A stretch of 64,000 nucleotides of DNA from Chlamydiales bacterium (GTDB taxonomy: Bacteria; Chlamydiota; Chlamydiia; Chlamydiales; Simkaniaceae): assembly GCA_024233395.1 (NCBI GenBank), contig JACKPR010000003.1, positions 186,001 through 250,000 on the forward strand. Reading direction: 5' to 3'. Positions 1 to 7,727 of the stretch are shown here, one piece after another (position 1 is the first letter of the stretch; the number at the start of each line of letters is the position of its first letter). Position numbers and translations under genes: made by a program. The notes under the pieces were generated by a model. The model did not search any database. It had not been told where the DNA came from and worked only from the letters and a program-made list of their open reading frames with translations.

Positions 1-538
1 CATGAAGGGGTTTCCGAAACATGCAATTGAAGTGAACAGGGCCTTTAGGTTCAGATAAAGCATGGCTCACTCCTTGAGCAACCGTTGTGCCGATAAAAGC
101 TTGAGGAATCTTAGGATCAGGACAAGGGAAGTCACATTCCCAATGAACAAAATTTTGGAAAATTTTTGTTTGATCAGTCGTTTGGTTGGCTCCAGTATCT
201 CTAAGTTCAGGAGGGCGATCTGCTGTGAGTAGAATTAAAGGAATACGATCGTGATAAGCCTCCATGATTGCAGGGAGTAAATTTCCTACTGCGGATCCTG
301 ATGTGACGATAAGAGCTGTAGGCCTACCGCTCCCTTTAGCATATCCTAGAGCATGAAAGGCAAGCCCTCTTTCATCATAGTGGATGATCGTTTCTGCAAG
401 AGGATGATTTGCTGCAGCAAGTGTCAGAGGGGTACTTCGCGAACCTGGGGCGATACAAAACGTTCGAACCCCATGGTGAATAAGCTCTTTAATGATTAAT
501 CTGGACCAGAGTTCATTTAACATTCCAACTTCTTTCAT
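1..538 (-). CDS. menD: MenD, SEPHCHC synthase (N-terminal part, runs off the window)
   Basis: Thiamine-diphosphate enzyme of menaquinone synthesis; condenses isochorismate with 2-oxoglutarate to give SEPHCHC. The 179 codons present carry the N-terminal pyrimidine-binding domain, with family motifs APGSRSTPL near residue 27, HYDERGLAFHALG, TSGSAVGNLLPA and LTADRPPELRDTGANQTTDQ. The gene continues beyond position 1, so its 3' part is not visible. The ATG at 538 overlaps the menF stop (ATGA), so translation is probably coupled to menF. Third gene of ubiE-menF-menD. Recognition rests on these motifs and the neighbour genes. Confidence 0.93.
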   Translation of the reverse strand, partial: MKEVGMLNELWSRLIIKELIHHGVRTFCIAPGSRSTPLTLAAANHPLAETIIHYDERGLAFHALGYAKGSGRPTALIVTSGSAVGNLLPAIMEAYHDRIPLILLTADRPPELRDTGANQTTDQTKIFQNFVHWECDFPCPDPKIPQAFIGTTVAQGVSHALSEPKGPVHFNCMFRKPLH

Positions 539-1800
539 AGAAAAGCCTTGTATTGTTTTATTTTGTGCTCTAATTCATCCCACTCTTTTGAGGGAATAGA
601 TCCTAAAACAATCCCAGTTCCTGCAAAGAGGCGAAGAAGCTTTTTTTCGATGAGTGCCGAACGAATTCCCACTAAATGATGGGCCTCAAGAGGAGAAACC
701 CATCCAATAGGAGCTGCATACCATCCTCTATCAAACTGTTCTCTTTGCCTAATCTCATTAAAGGCTTCTTTTGTGGGAGAACCTCCAACAGCTGGAGTTG
801 GATGCAAAGCTTCGATGAGCGCAGTGTCTTGTATGCCCTCTTTTAAAGTTCCTTGAAAGGTATGATATAGATGTTGCACTGTCGGAGTTTTTAAAACTTT
901 TTGATCTTGGATTTCAAGGTTTTCACAAAGAGGAGAGAGTGTTTCATAGATCCTATTTTTTACCACTTGAAATTCATGTTGTTCCTTAGGGTTGTTGATA
1001 AGATCATTCATTAATATTTGATCTTGCGCCTCTGTTTCTCCTCTTGGACGCGTTCCTGCAACAGCAGCACTTTCAATGCGCGTTTTTTTTCTTCGATAAA
1101 GGGTTTCTGGTGAAACTCCAATAAAGGTAGCTTCAGAGGAAAATTGAAAAGAGAAACGGTTTTTTCCTTCTAAATTTTTGAGTATTGCATAGGGGGATAG
1201 AGGCTCTTCAAACTCAAATTGAGTTAAGCGTGCTAGGACGATTTTTAAGTAATCTTCCCGTCGAATTCCTTGTAAAACCTCGTTGACTTCACGTTCCCAG
1301 ACCGGAAAAGAAGGAGAATCTAAACGACTAATCATTGTTGTAGGAATTTTTAAAAGTCCTTCTTCCATTAGGTGAAGATCTAGATTCTCTTGAATTCGGT
1401 TGAGGCAAAGGAAGGTTCCACACTCTCTTTTTTCAATTTGAATAAGTGGGAGAAAATAGGCGCTTTCAGGAAATTTTCCCCAGGTATTTCGAGATCTCTT
1501 CATAAAATCGGAACCACCAAAAAAGCGAGGACCTTCTCGAGATTCGAATGTCGGGAGATGGTCTAACTGAAGAGCACTTCCAATTCCTGCAACGATTCCA
1601 TCTTCTGGATTTTCCCAATAAACTTTTGGATAAAGGGTTTGAGCCTCTAGAAAAGCAAAAATATCATCAATTTCGATAGGGATTTCAAGGCGCATGTAGG
1701 GGATTTCTTGCCCATTAACAACAAAAGGTTCTGGCTTGAAAGGCGTCTTTAAAAGAGCAGCTAAAATCTCATTGGGTGGGGTTATAAGTCGGTTCCGCAT
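535..1800 (-). CDS. menF: Isochorismate synthase MenF
   Basis: Converts chorismate to isochorismate, the first committed step of menaquinone synthesis by the o-succinylbenzoate route. The 421 residues end in the chorismate-binding domain (about 165-415): LKIVLAR with the lysine expected to activate water, AGTRPRGE, HPTPAVGG, RGWYAAPIGW and the C-terminal AGTGIVLGS. The N-terminal third is poorly conserved, as is usual. The start at 1800 lies inside the end of ubiE (19 nt overlap) and the stop overlaps the menD ATG. MenF next to MenD supports menaquinone rather than salicylate or enterobactin synthesis. Confidence 0.92.
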   Translation of the reverse strand: MRNRLITPPNEILAALLKTPFKPEPFVVNGQEIPYMRLEIPIEIDDIFAFLEAQTLYPKVYWENPEDGIVAGIGSALQLDHLPTFESREGPRFFGGSDFMKRSRNTWGKFPESAYFLPLIQIEKRECGTFLCLNRIQENLDLHLMEEGLLKIPTTMISRLDSPSFPVWEREVNEVLQGIRREDYLKIVLARLTQFEFEEPLSPYAILKNLEGKNRFSFQFSSEATFIGVSPETLYRRKKTRIESAAVAGTRPRGETEAQDQILMNDLINNPKEQHEFQVVKNRIYETLSPLCENLEIQDQKVLKTPTVQHLYHTFQGTLKEGIQDTALIEALHPTPAVGGSPTKEAFNEIRQREQFDRGWYAAPIGWVSPLEAHHLVGIRSALIEKKLLRLFAGTGIVLGSIPSKEWDELEHKIKQYKAFL

Positions 1801-2516
1801 GGCACCTTTTCTCCTACGTAAAGGGTTACTGCACCAAAAGTGAGTGGATAAGCTTTGACCCGATAAAATCCTGCTTTTTTGATTGTGTCACAAAAGGCTT
1901 CTCCATAAGGGAAAGTTTCAATCGTCTTATTTAAATACTTATAAGCGGATACATTCCGTGAAATCCATCCTGCAACATAGGGGAGGATAAAGCGCAAATA
2001 GGTCAGATGAAATCCTCGAATCAGTCGATTTTTTGGAAGCGAAAACTCTAAAATCATGAGACGTCCACAGGGCGTTAAAACACGAAAACATTCACTTAAG
2101 CATTTATCTACATCGGTAACATTTCGGATACCAAAAGACATCGTAATACAATCAACAGCGGCATCATTTAAGGAAATATCTGTTGCGTCGCCTTCCATTA
2201 AGGTCACTTGATGGGCATAAGGCTTATCAATGATCTTTCCTTGCCCAACACGAATCATCTCTTGGGATAGATCAAGTCCTAGAGCCGTTTGAACCTGCTT
2301 TGCTTTTTTCACAATTGTAAGGAGCTGATCGCCTGTTCCTGTTGCTAAATCGAGAAGGCGAACACCTTCACCTCTTGGCAAGTGGCGAATCAACTGCCTC
2401 CTCCAGTAGAAATCTGCACCGAATGAGAGAAGATGATTAATTAAATCATAATGAGGGGAGATTTGATCGAACATCTTCCAGACATTCTCTCGAGATTGTT
2501 GTTTGGTATTATCCAC
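1782..2516 (-). CDS. ubiE: Demethylmenaquinone methyltransferase UbiE/MenG
   Basis: SAM-dependent C-methyltransferase of the last menaquinone (or ubiquinone) step. Visible motifs: SAM-binding LDLATGTGDQ, MSFGIRNVTD, RVLTPCGRLMILEFSLP, all typical of UbiE/COQ5, followed by the family's hydrophobic C-terminal half. I chose the GTG at 2516 because a GGAG stands 6 nt upstream and it yields 244 residues, the normal family size; the reading frame could be extended to an ATG at 2606, but that adds 30 residues without family similarity. First gene of the ubiE-menF-menD group, overlapping menF. Confidence 0.93.
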   Translation of the reverse strand: MDNTKQQSRENVWKMFDQISPHYDLINHLLSFGADFYWRRQLIRHLPRGEGVRLLDLATGTGDQLLTIVKKAKQVQTALGLDLSQEMIRVGQGKIIDKPYAHQVTLMEGDATDISLNDAAVDCITMSFGIRNVTDVDKCLSECFRVLTPCGRLMILEFSLPKNRLIRGFHLTYLRFILPYVAGWISRNVSAYKYLNKTIETFPYGEAFCDTIKKAGFYRVKAYPLTFGAVTLYVGEKVPCGTDL

Positions 2517-2622
2517 AAAATACTCCAGTGTAATCACCCACTCTAACAATCCTTTTTGAAAAAGACAAGAGGCAAAACCTTGAGCAGGGTGACTATATAT
2601 TGTCACCCTGCACCCAAATGAA

Positions 2623-3006
2623 TTATCTTTTTTGAAGATCTAAATAAATCTCTCCAGATGCGGATTGGTTTGAACCAAGAGAAACGCCTAATTGGCCCGT
2701 AAAGAAAGATTCAAAAGACTTCCATTCTTTCTTGTCCGTGCTGAAATAAAAGCTCGGCTCAACCTTAACATAAAGGGGTTGAAGAGCTTTGATTTTTCCA
2801 TTTTCAGGAGGGTTTTCAAGGGAAAGAACATCTCCTGACATCCGGAAATTCAAAGGGAGTTCATCTCCAGGAGAGACTTTGACAATAAAAGAAGTCGCTT
2901 CGCTGAGCTCAGAAAAAGCATGCCCGATTTCTTGAAGAGAGACTTCTTTTTCATTTGCAAAACTTGTTGCTGTAAGTGCGATTAAGCTGAGAATCAGTGT
3001 TTTCAT
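2623..3006 (-). CDS. Small secreted protein controlled by a BlaI-type operator
   Basis: 127 residues starting with a signal peptide (MKTLILSLIALTATSFA, likely cut after SFA). The rest is beta-rich, with PLYVKVEPSFYFS and a glycine/serine-rich end, and no membrane segment. I do not recognise a family. It follows the M56 protease and BlaI repressor genes on the same strand. The 46-nt gap before it contains a perfect 16-bp palindrome (3020-3035) matching the element before blaI, so it is probably a target of that repressor. It may be a periplasmic sensor, inhibitor or stress protein; that part is inference. Confidence 0.75.
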   Translation of the reverse strand: MKTLILSLIALTATSFANEKEVSLQEIGHAFSELSEATSFIVKVSPGDELPLNFRMSGDVLSLENPPENGKIKALQPLYVKVEPSFYFSTDKKEWKSFESFFTGQLGVSLGSNQSASGEIYLDLQKR

Positions 3007-3019
3007 AAAATGCTCCTAT

Positions 3020-3035
3020 TACTACACGTGTAGTA
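3020..3035. promoter_or_regulatory. BlaI-type operator before the secreted-protein gene
   Basis: TACTACACGTGTAGTA, a perfect 16-bp palindrome just upstream of the start at 3006. The arms TACTACA/TGTAGTA are the known half-sites of BlaI/MecI repressors, and the same arms recur before the repressor gene at 4387-4402. Confidence 0.85.
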
Positions 3036-3052
3036 TTTTAGGTTAAAAATTT

Positions 3053-4024
3053 TTAAAAAGGGAGGAAATGGCTAGCCATGATGAATAGCATTCCTCCTAG
3101 AAGAAATAAAAAAGAAAAGAGGGTTTTAATTTTTCCCGGTTTCTTAGTTTCGAGCGTTTTTCTAATCCGATGAAATGAGGAAGAAAAAGCAATACAACCT
3201 ATCGGTTCATCAATCGCATGGGTTTTTTGTAGAGCTGTAGCAATATCGAGAGGATTTCCTTTTGCGTCACAATCGAGTTCACGGTAGAAAGAAGCTTTAT
3301 TTAGAAGGGCTTTTTTAAAGGGGATAAACCAAAAGAGAGCGCAAAGCCCCTGAAGAATTCCATTCATTGCGTTGTCTTTCCATAGAACATGTTCTTTCTC
3401 GTGGGAAAAAACAGCTTGTTTCTCTTCCTTTGTAAAAGTTCTTAAAAGACTCTCCGGGCAAAGAATCAAAGGGTTCCAGATTCCAATGAGGAGAGGGCTT
3501 TTTAAGTCTTGATCTATCGAGTAAATGGGAATCCCTCTAAATCGGTTGTAATAATGAGACTTTTTCAAGATGCTTTTTTTCCACAGAATACTTTTCCATA
3601 GACGAAAACCAAAATAGAAGAAAGAAAATAGGGTTAAGATAACGAGTGATAATCCAAAAAATAAGCTTATTGATTTCCCAAAAATTTCAAAACAAACATC
3701 TCCCAATGAAAAAAGCTGCCCATTTTCTAAGCTCAGTTTGAGCTCAGCAAAGGGATAGGTTCCTTTATAACCGATTAATGCATTCAGGGTCCTGCTATTC
3801 TCTGGTTGATTGAGAATCTTCTCGCCATAACTAAAAATCCATTGAGTGTGTGATGAAAAAATGAGATCGTAACCGACTTTAATCAACGGGAGAACATAGA
3901 GAAAGTAAAGGGCTCTTGGGGAGCGAATGACAAGTCGCAAGAGAAGAGTCACTAGGAGTGTCAGGTAAAAAGTAATGAGACTTCCAAAGAAGATATTAAG
4001 AGTAAAGCGCGCTATCCATTCCAT
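3053..4024 (-). CDS. M56 family membrane metalloprotease (BlaR1/MecR1-like, no sensor domain)
   Basis: Predicted integral-membrane zinc protease that would cleave or inactivate the neighbouring BlaI-type repressor. The 323 residues have an N-terminal membrane pair (about 8-55), another membrane segment near 118-142, then the cytoplasmic protease domain with the zinc motif in FSHEKEHVLWKDN (HExxH) and a last membrane helix at about 298-320. True BlaR1/MecR1 are nearly twice as long because a penicillin-binding sensor follows the last helix; here the protein stops there, so the signal it detects is unknown. It overlaps blaI by 13 nt, so the two are co-translated. Confidence 0.87.
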   Translation of the reverse strand: MEWIARFTLNIFFGSLITFYLTLLVTLLLRLVIRSPRALYFLYVLPLIKVGYDLIFSSHTQWIFSYGEKILNQPENSRTLNALIGYKGTYPFAELKLSLENGQLFSLGDVCFEIFGKSISLFFGLSLVILTLFSFFYFGFRLWKSILWKKSILKKSHYYNRFRGIPIYSIDQDLKSPLLIGIWNPLILCPESLLRTFTKEEKQAVFSHEKEHVLWKDNAMNGILQGLCALFWFIPFKKALLNKASFYRELDCDAKGNPLDIATALQKTHAIDEPIGCIAFSSSFHRIRKTLETKKPGKIKTLFSFLFLLGGMLFIMASHFLPF

Positions 4025-4374
4025 TTCTTTTTATAGTCCTTGATCATCTTTTCAATTGCTTCCAATTCATTGGGATCGATCTTTTCTTCCAAAAAGTAAC
4101 TGAAAATTTCTGAAGGGCGGGCCCCCATCAGTTTTGATTTTAGTCGTTTTAATAGAGGGGTTTTCTTCATCGAATAAAAATAACTTCTTCCTTCTTTACT
4201 TCGTTTCAGGATTCCTTTTTCATAAAGGCGACTTAAAACGGTCATAATGGTTGTGTAGGCACTTTTTCCACCCAAGTGCGTTACAACATCATTGACAGAG
4301 AGAGGGCGCTCTTCTTTCATGAAGAGGCGAAGAATCGTTGTTTCTAATTCACCAAAAGATCGTTTTGTATTCAT
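4012..4374 (-). CDS. BlaI/MecI/CopY family transcriptional repressor
   Basis: 120-residue winged-helix repressor. FGELETTILRLF opens the domain, followed by the recognition helix region GGKSAYTTIMTVLSRLYEKG and the wing KRSKEGRSYFYS; the C-terminal half is a helical dimerisation and cleavage region. It binds TACTACA/TGTAGTA palindromes; one such site (4387-4402) lies directly before its own ATG, implying autorepression, and another precedes the secreted protein at 2623-3006. Paired with the overlapping M56 protease as in beta-lactamase and metal-response systems, but no beta-lactamase or PBP gene is next to it. Confidence 0.92.
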   Translation of the reverse strand: MNTKRSFGELETTILRLFMKEERPLSVNDVVTHLGGKSAYTTIMTVLSRLYEKGILKRSKEGRSYFYSMKKTPLLKRLKSKLMGARPSEIFSYFLEEKIDPNELEAIEKMIKDYKKKWNG

Positions 4375-4386
4375 AAGGCTAACTTT

Positions 4387-4402
4387 TACTACATTTGTAG
4401 TA
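4387..4402. promoter_or_regulatory. BlaI-type operator before blaI-like gene
   Basis: TACTACATTTGTAGTA: perfect 7-nt arms around a TT centre, 13 nt upstream of the repressor's ATG. Same half-sites as at 3020-3035, so the repressor probably regulates itself. Confidence 0.85.
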
Positions 4403-4448
4403 TTTGTGTCAATCGTTGTAATTTTTGAGAAACGATGTGAATAAAACC

Positions 4449-6479
4449 TTAGAGAGCGATTTCGTTCACAAGAGCATCAGCATGGTAGACTTGTTTTAAA
4501 ACGTGTCGGATCCCTTCAGAATGGACGCTAATGGCTCTTCCTTGCTTTTGATCAAAGGCAAAATCCCAAGTAAAGGTATAAGCATTTCCATCAAAGATCA
4601 ACCCAACAATTTCTCCTTGAGCATTAATGATCGGGCTTCCTGAGTTTCCGCCGATAATATCATTTGTTGAAACAAAGTTGTAGGGTGTTTTGAGGTTAAG
4701 GGTTTCTTTCTGATTGGTCCAGCGCTTCGGCAAAGAATAAGGAGATTCATGAGAATGCTTTTTAGCTCTGTCAAAGAGGCCCCCTAGGACTGTTGTTGGT
4801 TCTACGTCGTCATAGCCAACCATTGAGCCGACAGACAAACGAAGAGTAAAAGTTGCATCTGGATAAAAAGTTTGTCCCTGTTTTTCAAAAAGAAGATGGG
4901 TGATCTCAGCATAGCTATCCGTTTGAATCGCTAGAAAGTTGTCGTCGATTTTATTTCTGACAACGCGGGCGTAGGGTTCAATCGCTTTAACTAATTGAAT
5001 AAGAGGATCGTTACTATTTTCTACAGCTTCTTTATTTTGATAAAGTGATGCACGATATTCGGGATCGTGAATTTGAGTTTGTATCATGATTTCATCGACA
5101 AGGTCTTCAATAGATTTTTTACCTAAAGCTGCTTGAACTGCAGGGTGATCCTTTCCTAAAGTTTTTTCGAAGCGTTTAAGACCGTCAATAAGGAGTGTCT
5201 TTTCGTAATCTAGGTAAATGGGCTCTGTTGTTAGAACGGCAAGTTTTAAAGTGGGAAGTTCACTCTCTGTGTATTCTTTAAGTCTCTTTCCATTGGGCTT
5301 TTCTTGCTCTTCGACAATCCGAACGAGATGTTTTGCAAAGCCATACATTTTAGAAAATCTTGAACCCAATCCTTCAAGGAACAGGTAGTCGGTGTAATAC
5401 GTTTTCACATCGTCTAATGCTAATTTCATGGTTTCCCAAGGCTTTTGCTCTTCCTTAGAAAGCTCACTAAAGAGTTCGTTTTCAAACTCTGTTTTACTTG
5501 GTATTATGGAAGGGCTATTGAGTCCTTCAATTAATCCTCGATAGACCTTACGGCCATTAGCAAAGACCATTTCGCTTTGAGCAGAAATCCGTTTATTTTC
5601 TTCACTCTTTTCTCCAAACTTTTTAAGACAAGCCATCCGCTGATCAATATATTGAAGGGTAAGAGGGTAGGAAATGTCTCTGTAGAAGGATAGATGATCC
5701 GCTGTTAAGATGCGGTCGGTTCCTCCAGGGTGTCCCAAAACAAAAAGAGCCTCTCCAAGTTTGGGTCCTTTTTGACTCCATTTTAAGTAGTGTTTTGACT
5801 CAATAGGTTGATCATTTTCATAGACACGGAAAAATGTCATGTCTAAGCAATAGCGTGGAAACTCGAAGTTATCGCTATCCCCACCGAAATTTGCAACCGC
5901 TTCCTCTGGGCACATGACAAGTCTCACATCAGAGTAACGCTTATAAAGATAGAGGTGGTGACGTGCTCCACGATAAAGAGTGATGACTTCTGGTTGTAGT
6001 CCTGTTTCATTTTGAGCGCGCTCTTTGATAGCTGCAATAGCCTCTTTGCGTGCTTTTTCTTTTTCCGTTGTTGTCATTTCTGGGGAAAGATGACTTGCAA
6101 TCTCTTCTGTGACATCCCGAATTTGTATCAGCTGGTCGACATAGAGATTTGGACACTTAAGTTCTTTATCTCTAGTGGGAGCGTAGAATCCCTCTTTCAT
6201 TAGATCGTTCTCTTCATTGGACAAGTCAAAAATTGCTTTAGAAGCGACATGGTGATTAGTCATCATTAGGCCATGAGGAGAAACAAACGAAGCAGATCCT
6301 CCAATGCTGACTCTTAAGCAGGATTTTTGGACATGTTCTACCCAATCGTCCTCTAGAAGCACCCCATACTTTTCATGGATGCTTTCTTTTGGGAGAGAGT
6401 TGAGGGGCCACATTCCTTCATCAGCAAATAACGATAGTGTAAAAAAGAATAAGCTAAAAATGATAGAAATGCGTTTCAT
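4449..6479 (-). CDS. S46 family dipeptidyl-peptidase (DPP7/DPP11 type)
   Basis: Exported serine exopeptidase that removes dipeptides from peptide N-termini, presumably in the periplasm. Signal peptide MKRISIIFSLFFFTLSLFA, then the chymotrypsin-like domain split by a helical insertion. The triad is visible as TNHH (residues 74-77), GGDSDNFEFPRY (about 198-210) and GNSGSP with Ser613. A glycine stands in the S1 pocket (IFDGNAY); in studied members Gly goes with hydrophobic and Arg with acidic P1 residues, so this should be DPP7-like. 676 residues is close to the family's usual length. Its AAGGAG ribosome site is buried in a hairpin (6483-6502). Confidence 0.93.
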   Translation of the reverse strand: MKRISIIFSLFFFTLSLFADEGMWPLNSLPKESIHEKYGVLLEDDWVEHVQKSCLRVSIGGSASFVSPHGLMMTNHHVASKAIFDLSNEENDLMKEGFYAPTRDKELKCPNLYVDQLIQIRDVTEEIASHLSPEMTTTEKEKARKEAIAAIKERAQNETGLQPEVITLYRGARHHLYLYKRYSDVRLVMCPEEAVANFGGDSDNFEFPRYCLDMTFFRVYENDQPIESKHYLKWSQKGPKLGEALFVLGHPGGTDRILTADHLSFYRDISYPLTLQYIDQRMACLKKFGEKSEENKRISAQSEMVFANGRKVYRGLIEGLNSPSIIPSKTEFENELFSELSKEEQKPWETMKLALDDVKTYYTDYLFLEGLGSRFSKMYGFAKHLVRIVEEQEKPNGKRLKEYTESELPTLKLAVLTTEPIYLDYEKTLLIDGLKRFEKTLGKDHPAVQAALGKKSIEDLVDEIMIQTQIHDPEYRASLYQNKEAVENSNDPLIQLVKAIEPYARVVRNKIDDNFLAIQTDSYAEITHLLFEKQGQTFYPDATFTLRLSVGSMVGYDDVEPTTVLGGLFDRAKKHSHESPYSLPKRWTNQKETLNLKTPYNFVSTNDIIGGNSGSPIINAQGEIVGLIFDGNAYTFTWDFAFDQKQGRAISVHSEGIRHVLKQVYHADALVNEIAL

Positions 6480-6482
6480 AAT

Positions 6483-6502
6483 GACTCCTTAAAAAAGGAG
6501 CC
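6483..6502 (-). promoter_or_regulatory. Hairpin sequestering the S46 peptidase ribosome binding site
   Basis: On the minus strand an 8-bp stem GGCTCCTT/AAGGAGTC (one G-U pair) with loop TTTT. The right arm is the complete AAGGAG Shine-Dalgarno, 5 nt before the ATG at 6479. There is no T-tract, so this is not a terminator; it looks like translational control, perhaps temperature- or ligand-sensitive. Confidence 0.55.
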
Positions 6503-6540
6503 ATTATCGAATAAAACGATTTCTTTTTCAAGATGAGTCA

Positions 6541-6972
6541 TTATTTTTCGTATTGCTGTAAGGTCTGGAGTTCTAAAAGGAGAATCTCTATTTTTGCTGG
6601 AGTGATTGCTTCAAACCTATCAGCACAATGTTCTATGTGGTCTTGTATAAGTTTGAAAAGTTCTTCAGGGGAATGTTTTTTTACATCGTCTTCATATTCA
6701 CTTACATCTATCGAGAGCAATTCATTAAAGGCGTCTGCAGTAATACCATCCATGATGTTTTCTTTAATGTGGTCTGTAACGCTAGCTTTAATTTTTTCTA
6801 AAGTGTCGAGCCATCGAGCGAGTTCTTCGTTGCTGAATGAGTAATAGTTTGCACTATTTATCTCTTTAGCCAATATTCTGAAATCGTCAGCAGGACTCGG
6901 GACCATATTTTGGGAAGCTATGAAGGCGTCGTTGACCTCATTAGCATAAGAACTTTCTTGAATACAAGACAT
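6541..6972 (-). CDS. Hypothetical acidic helical protein
   Basis: 143 residues from the ATG at 6972, chosen because GGAGGG stands 7 nt before it; the frame extends 16 codons further up but without a ribosome site. The product is predicted almost wholly helical and acidic (e.g. SIDVSEYEDDVKKHSPEELF), with no signal peptide or membrane segment. I do not recognise it. Such small helical proteins are common in chlamydiae as secretion chaperones or effectors, but nothing here proves either role. It lies alone between the S46 peptidase and a methyltransferase remnant. Confidence 0.7.
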   Translation of the reverse strand: MSCIQESSYANEVNDAFIASQNMVPSPADDFRILAKEINSANYYSFSNEELARWLDTLEKIKASVTDHIKENIMDGITADAFNELLSIDVSEYEDDVKKHSPEELFKLIQDHIEHCADRFEAITPAKIEILLLELQTLQQYEK

Positions 6973-7071
6973 TATATCCCTCCTTCTAATTTTGTTTTTA
7001 CAACTATAATTATCAATCAAAATAATTAAGTTTTCAATAAAAAAACCGAAATAATGTGCGCTTTCAAGATA

Positions 7072-7278
7072 TTATTGTATGATCCGAGCCACAACCTGTT
7101 CATGATAGGCGTTGTAAGCTAGATATTCTGTCTGAAGTTCAGTCTGTTCAAGGAATTTCATGAAAGCTTTGAATTCATGATTTTCAGCACTGGGATAGTT
7201 ATAAAATTCATCAAAGACAATGATCGTTCCTGGGACAATGTTTTCCTCCAATTTTATCGCATTTTTTGGTATGCTCAT
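7072..7278 (-). pseudogene. C-terminal remnant of a TylF-like methyltransferase
   Basis: 68 codons whose product (PGTIIVFDEFYNYPSAENHE, then a stretch ending NAYHEQVVARII) resembles the last part of TylF/macrocin-O-methyltransferase-like SAM enzymes. The SAM-binding domain that should precede it is missing: an in-frame stop lies three codons before the ATG, and no ribosome site is visible. I read it as a decayed gene. A short functional protein cannot be excluded. Confidence 0.5.
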
Positions 7279-7384
7279 TGCAACTTAACGCGTATTTTTT
7301 GAGTGTTTTTGTTGTGATAATTTACTTGCGCTTTTGCCCTCTTTTTTCTATAGTGTAAAAAAGGTAGCTGGTTTAAAACTTGCG

Positions 7385-7711
7385 ATGAAACGAACACCAA
7401 AAAATTACGATGGCAGTATGCCAACAGGAAGGAAAATCGGAGACCTTCTCCCGGAGATTTTAACCAATCTTTCTGGAAAAGTAAGTGACCAGCCCCATTT
7501 AATATTAGAGGCATGGCCACAAGTAGTTGGGGAGCGGATAGCAAAAATGTCTCGCGCAGTGAGTTTTAACGATGGAATCCTTAAAGTACTTGTAAAAAAC
7601 TCAACCCTTTTAAGTTTGCTCGTAGAGCATGAGAAACACCGCCTGATGGCAACGTTTCAAGAGAGATTTCCGAAAGTGAAATTTCAGGATATCTTTTTTA
7701 AAATTGGATAA
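7385..7711 (+). CDS. dciA: DciA-like protein (DUF721), replicative helicase loader candidate
   Basis: 108-residue DUF721 protein; in studied bacteria DciA helps load the replicative helicase. Family signature: GRKIGDLLPEIL near the start, LILEAWPQVVGERIAKMS, then a KH-like beta/alpha part (DGILKVLVKNSTLLSLLVEH). The frame opens at 7334 (ATG), but the 17 extra residues look unrelated, so I prefer the ATG at 7385; neither start has a strong ribosome site. It sits 16 nt before gyrB, a neighbour order also found in Chlamydia. Confidence 0.82.
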   Translation: MKRTPKNYDGSMPTGRKIGDLLPEILTNLSGKVSDQPHLILEAWPQVVGERIAKMSRAVSFNDGILKVLVKNSTLLSLLVEHEKHRLMATFQERFPKVKFQDIFFKIG

Positions 7712-7727
7712 AAGTAAGTAGGAAATA

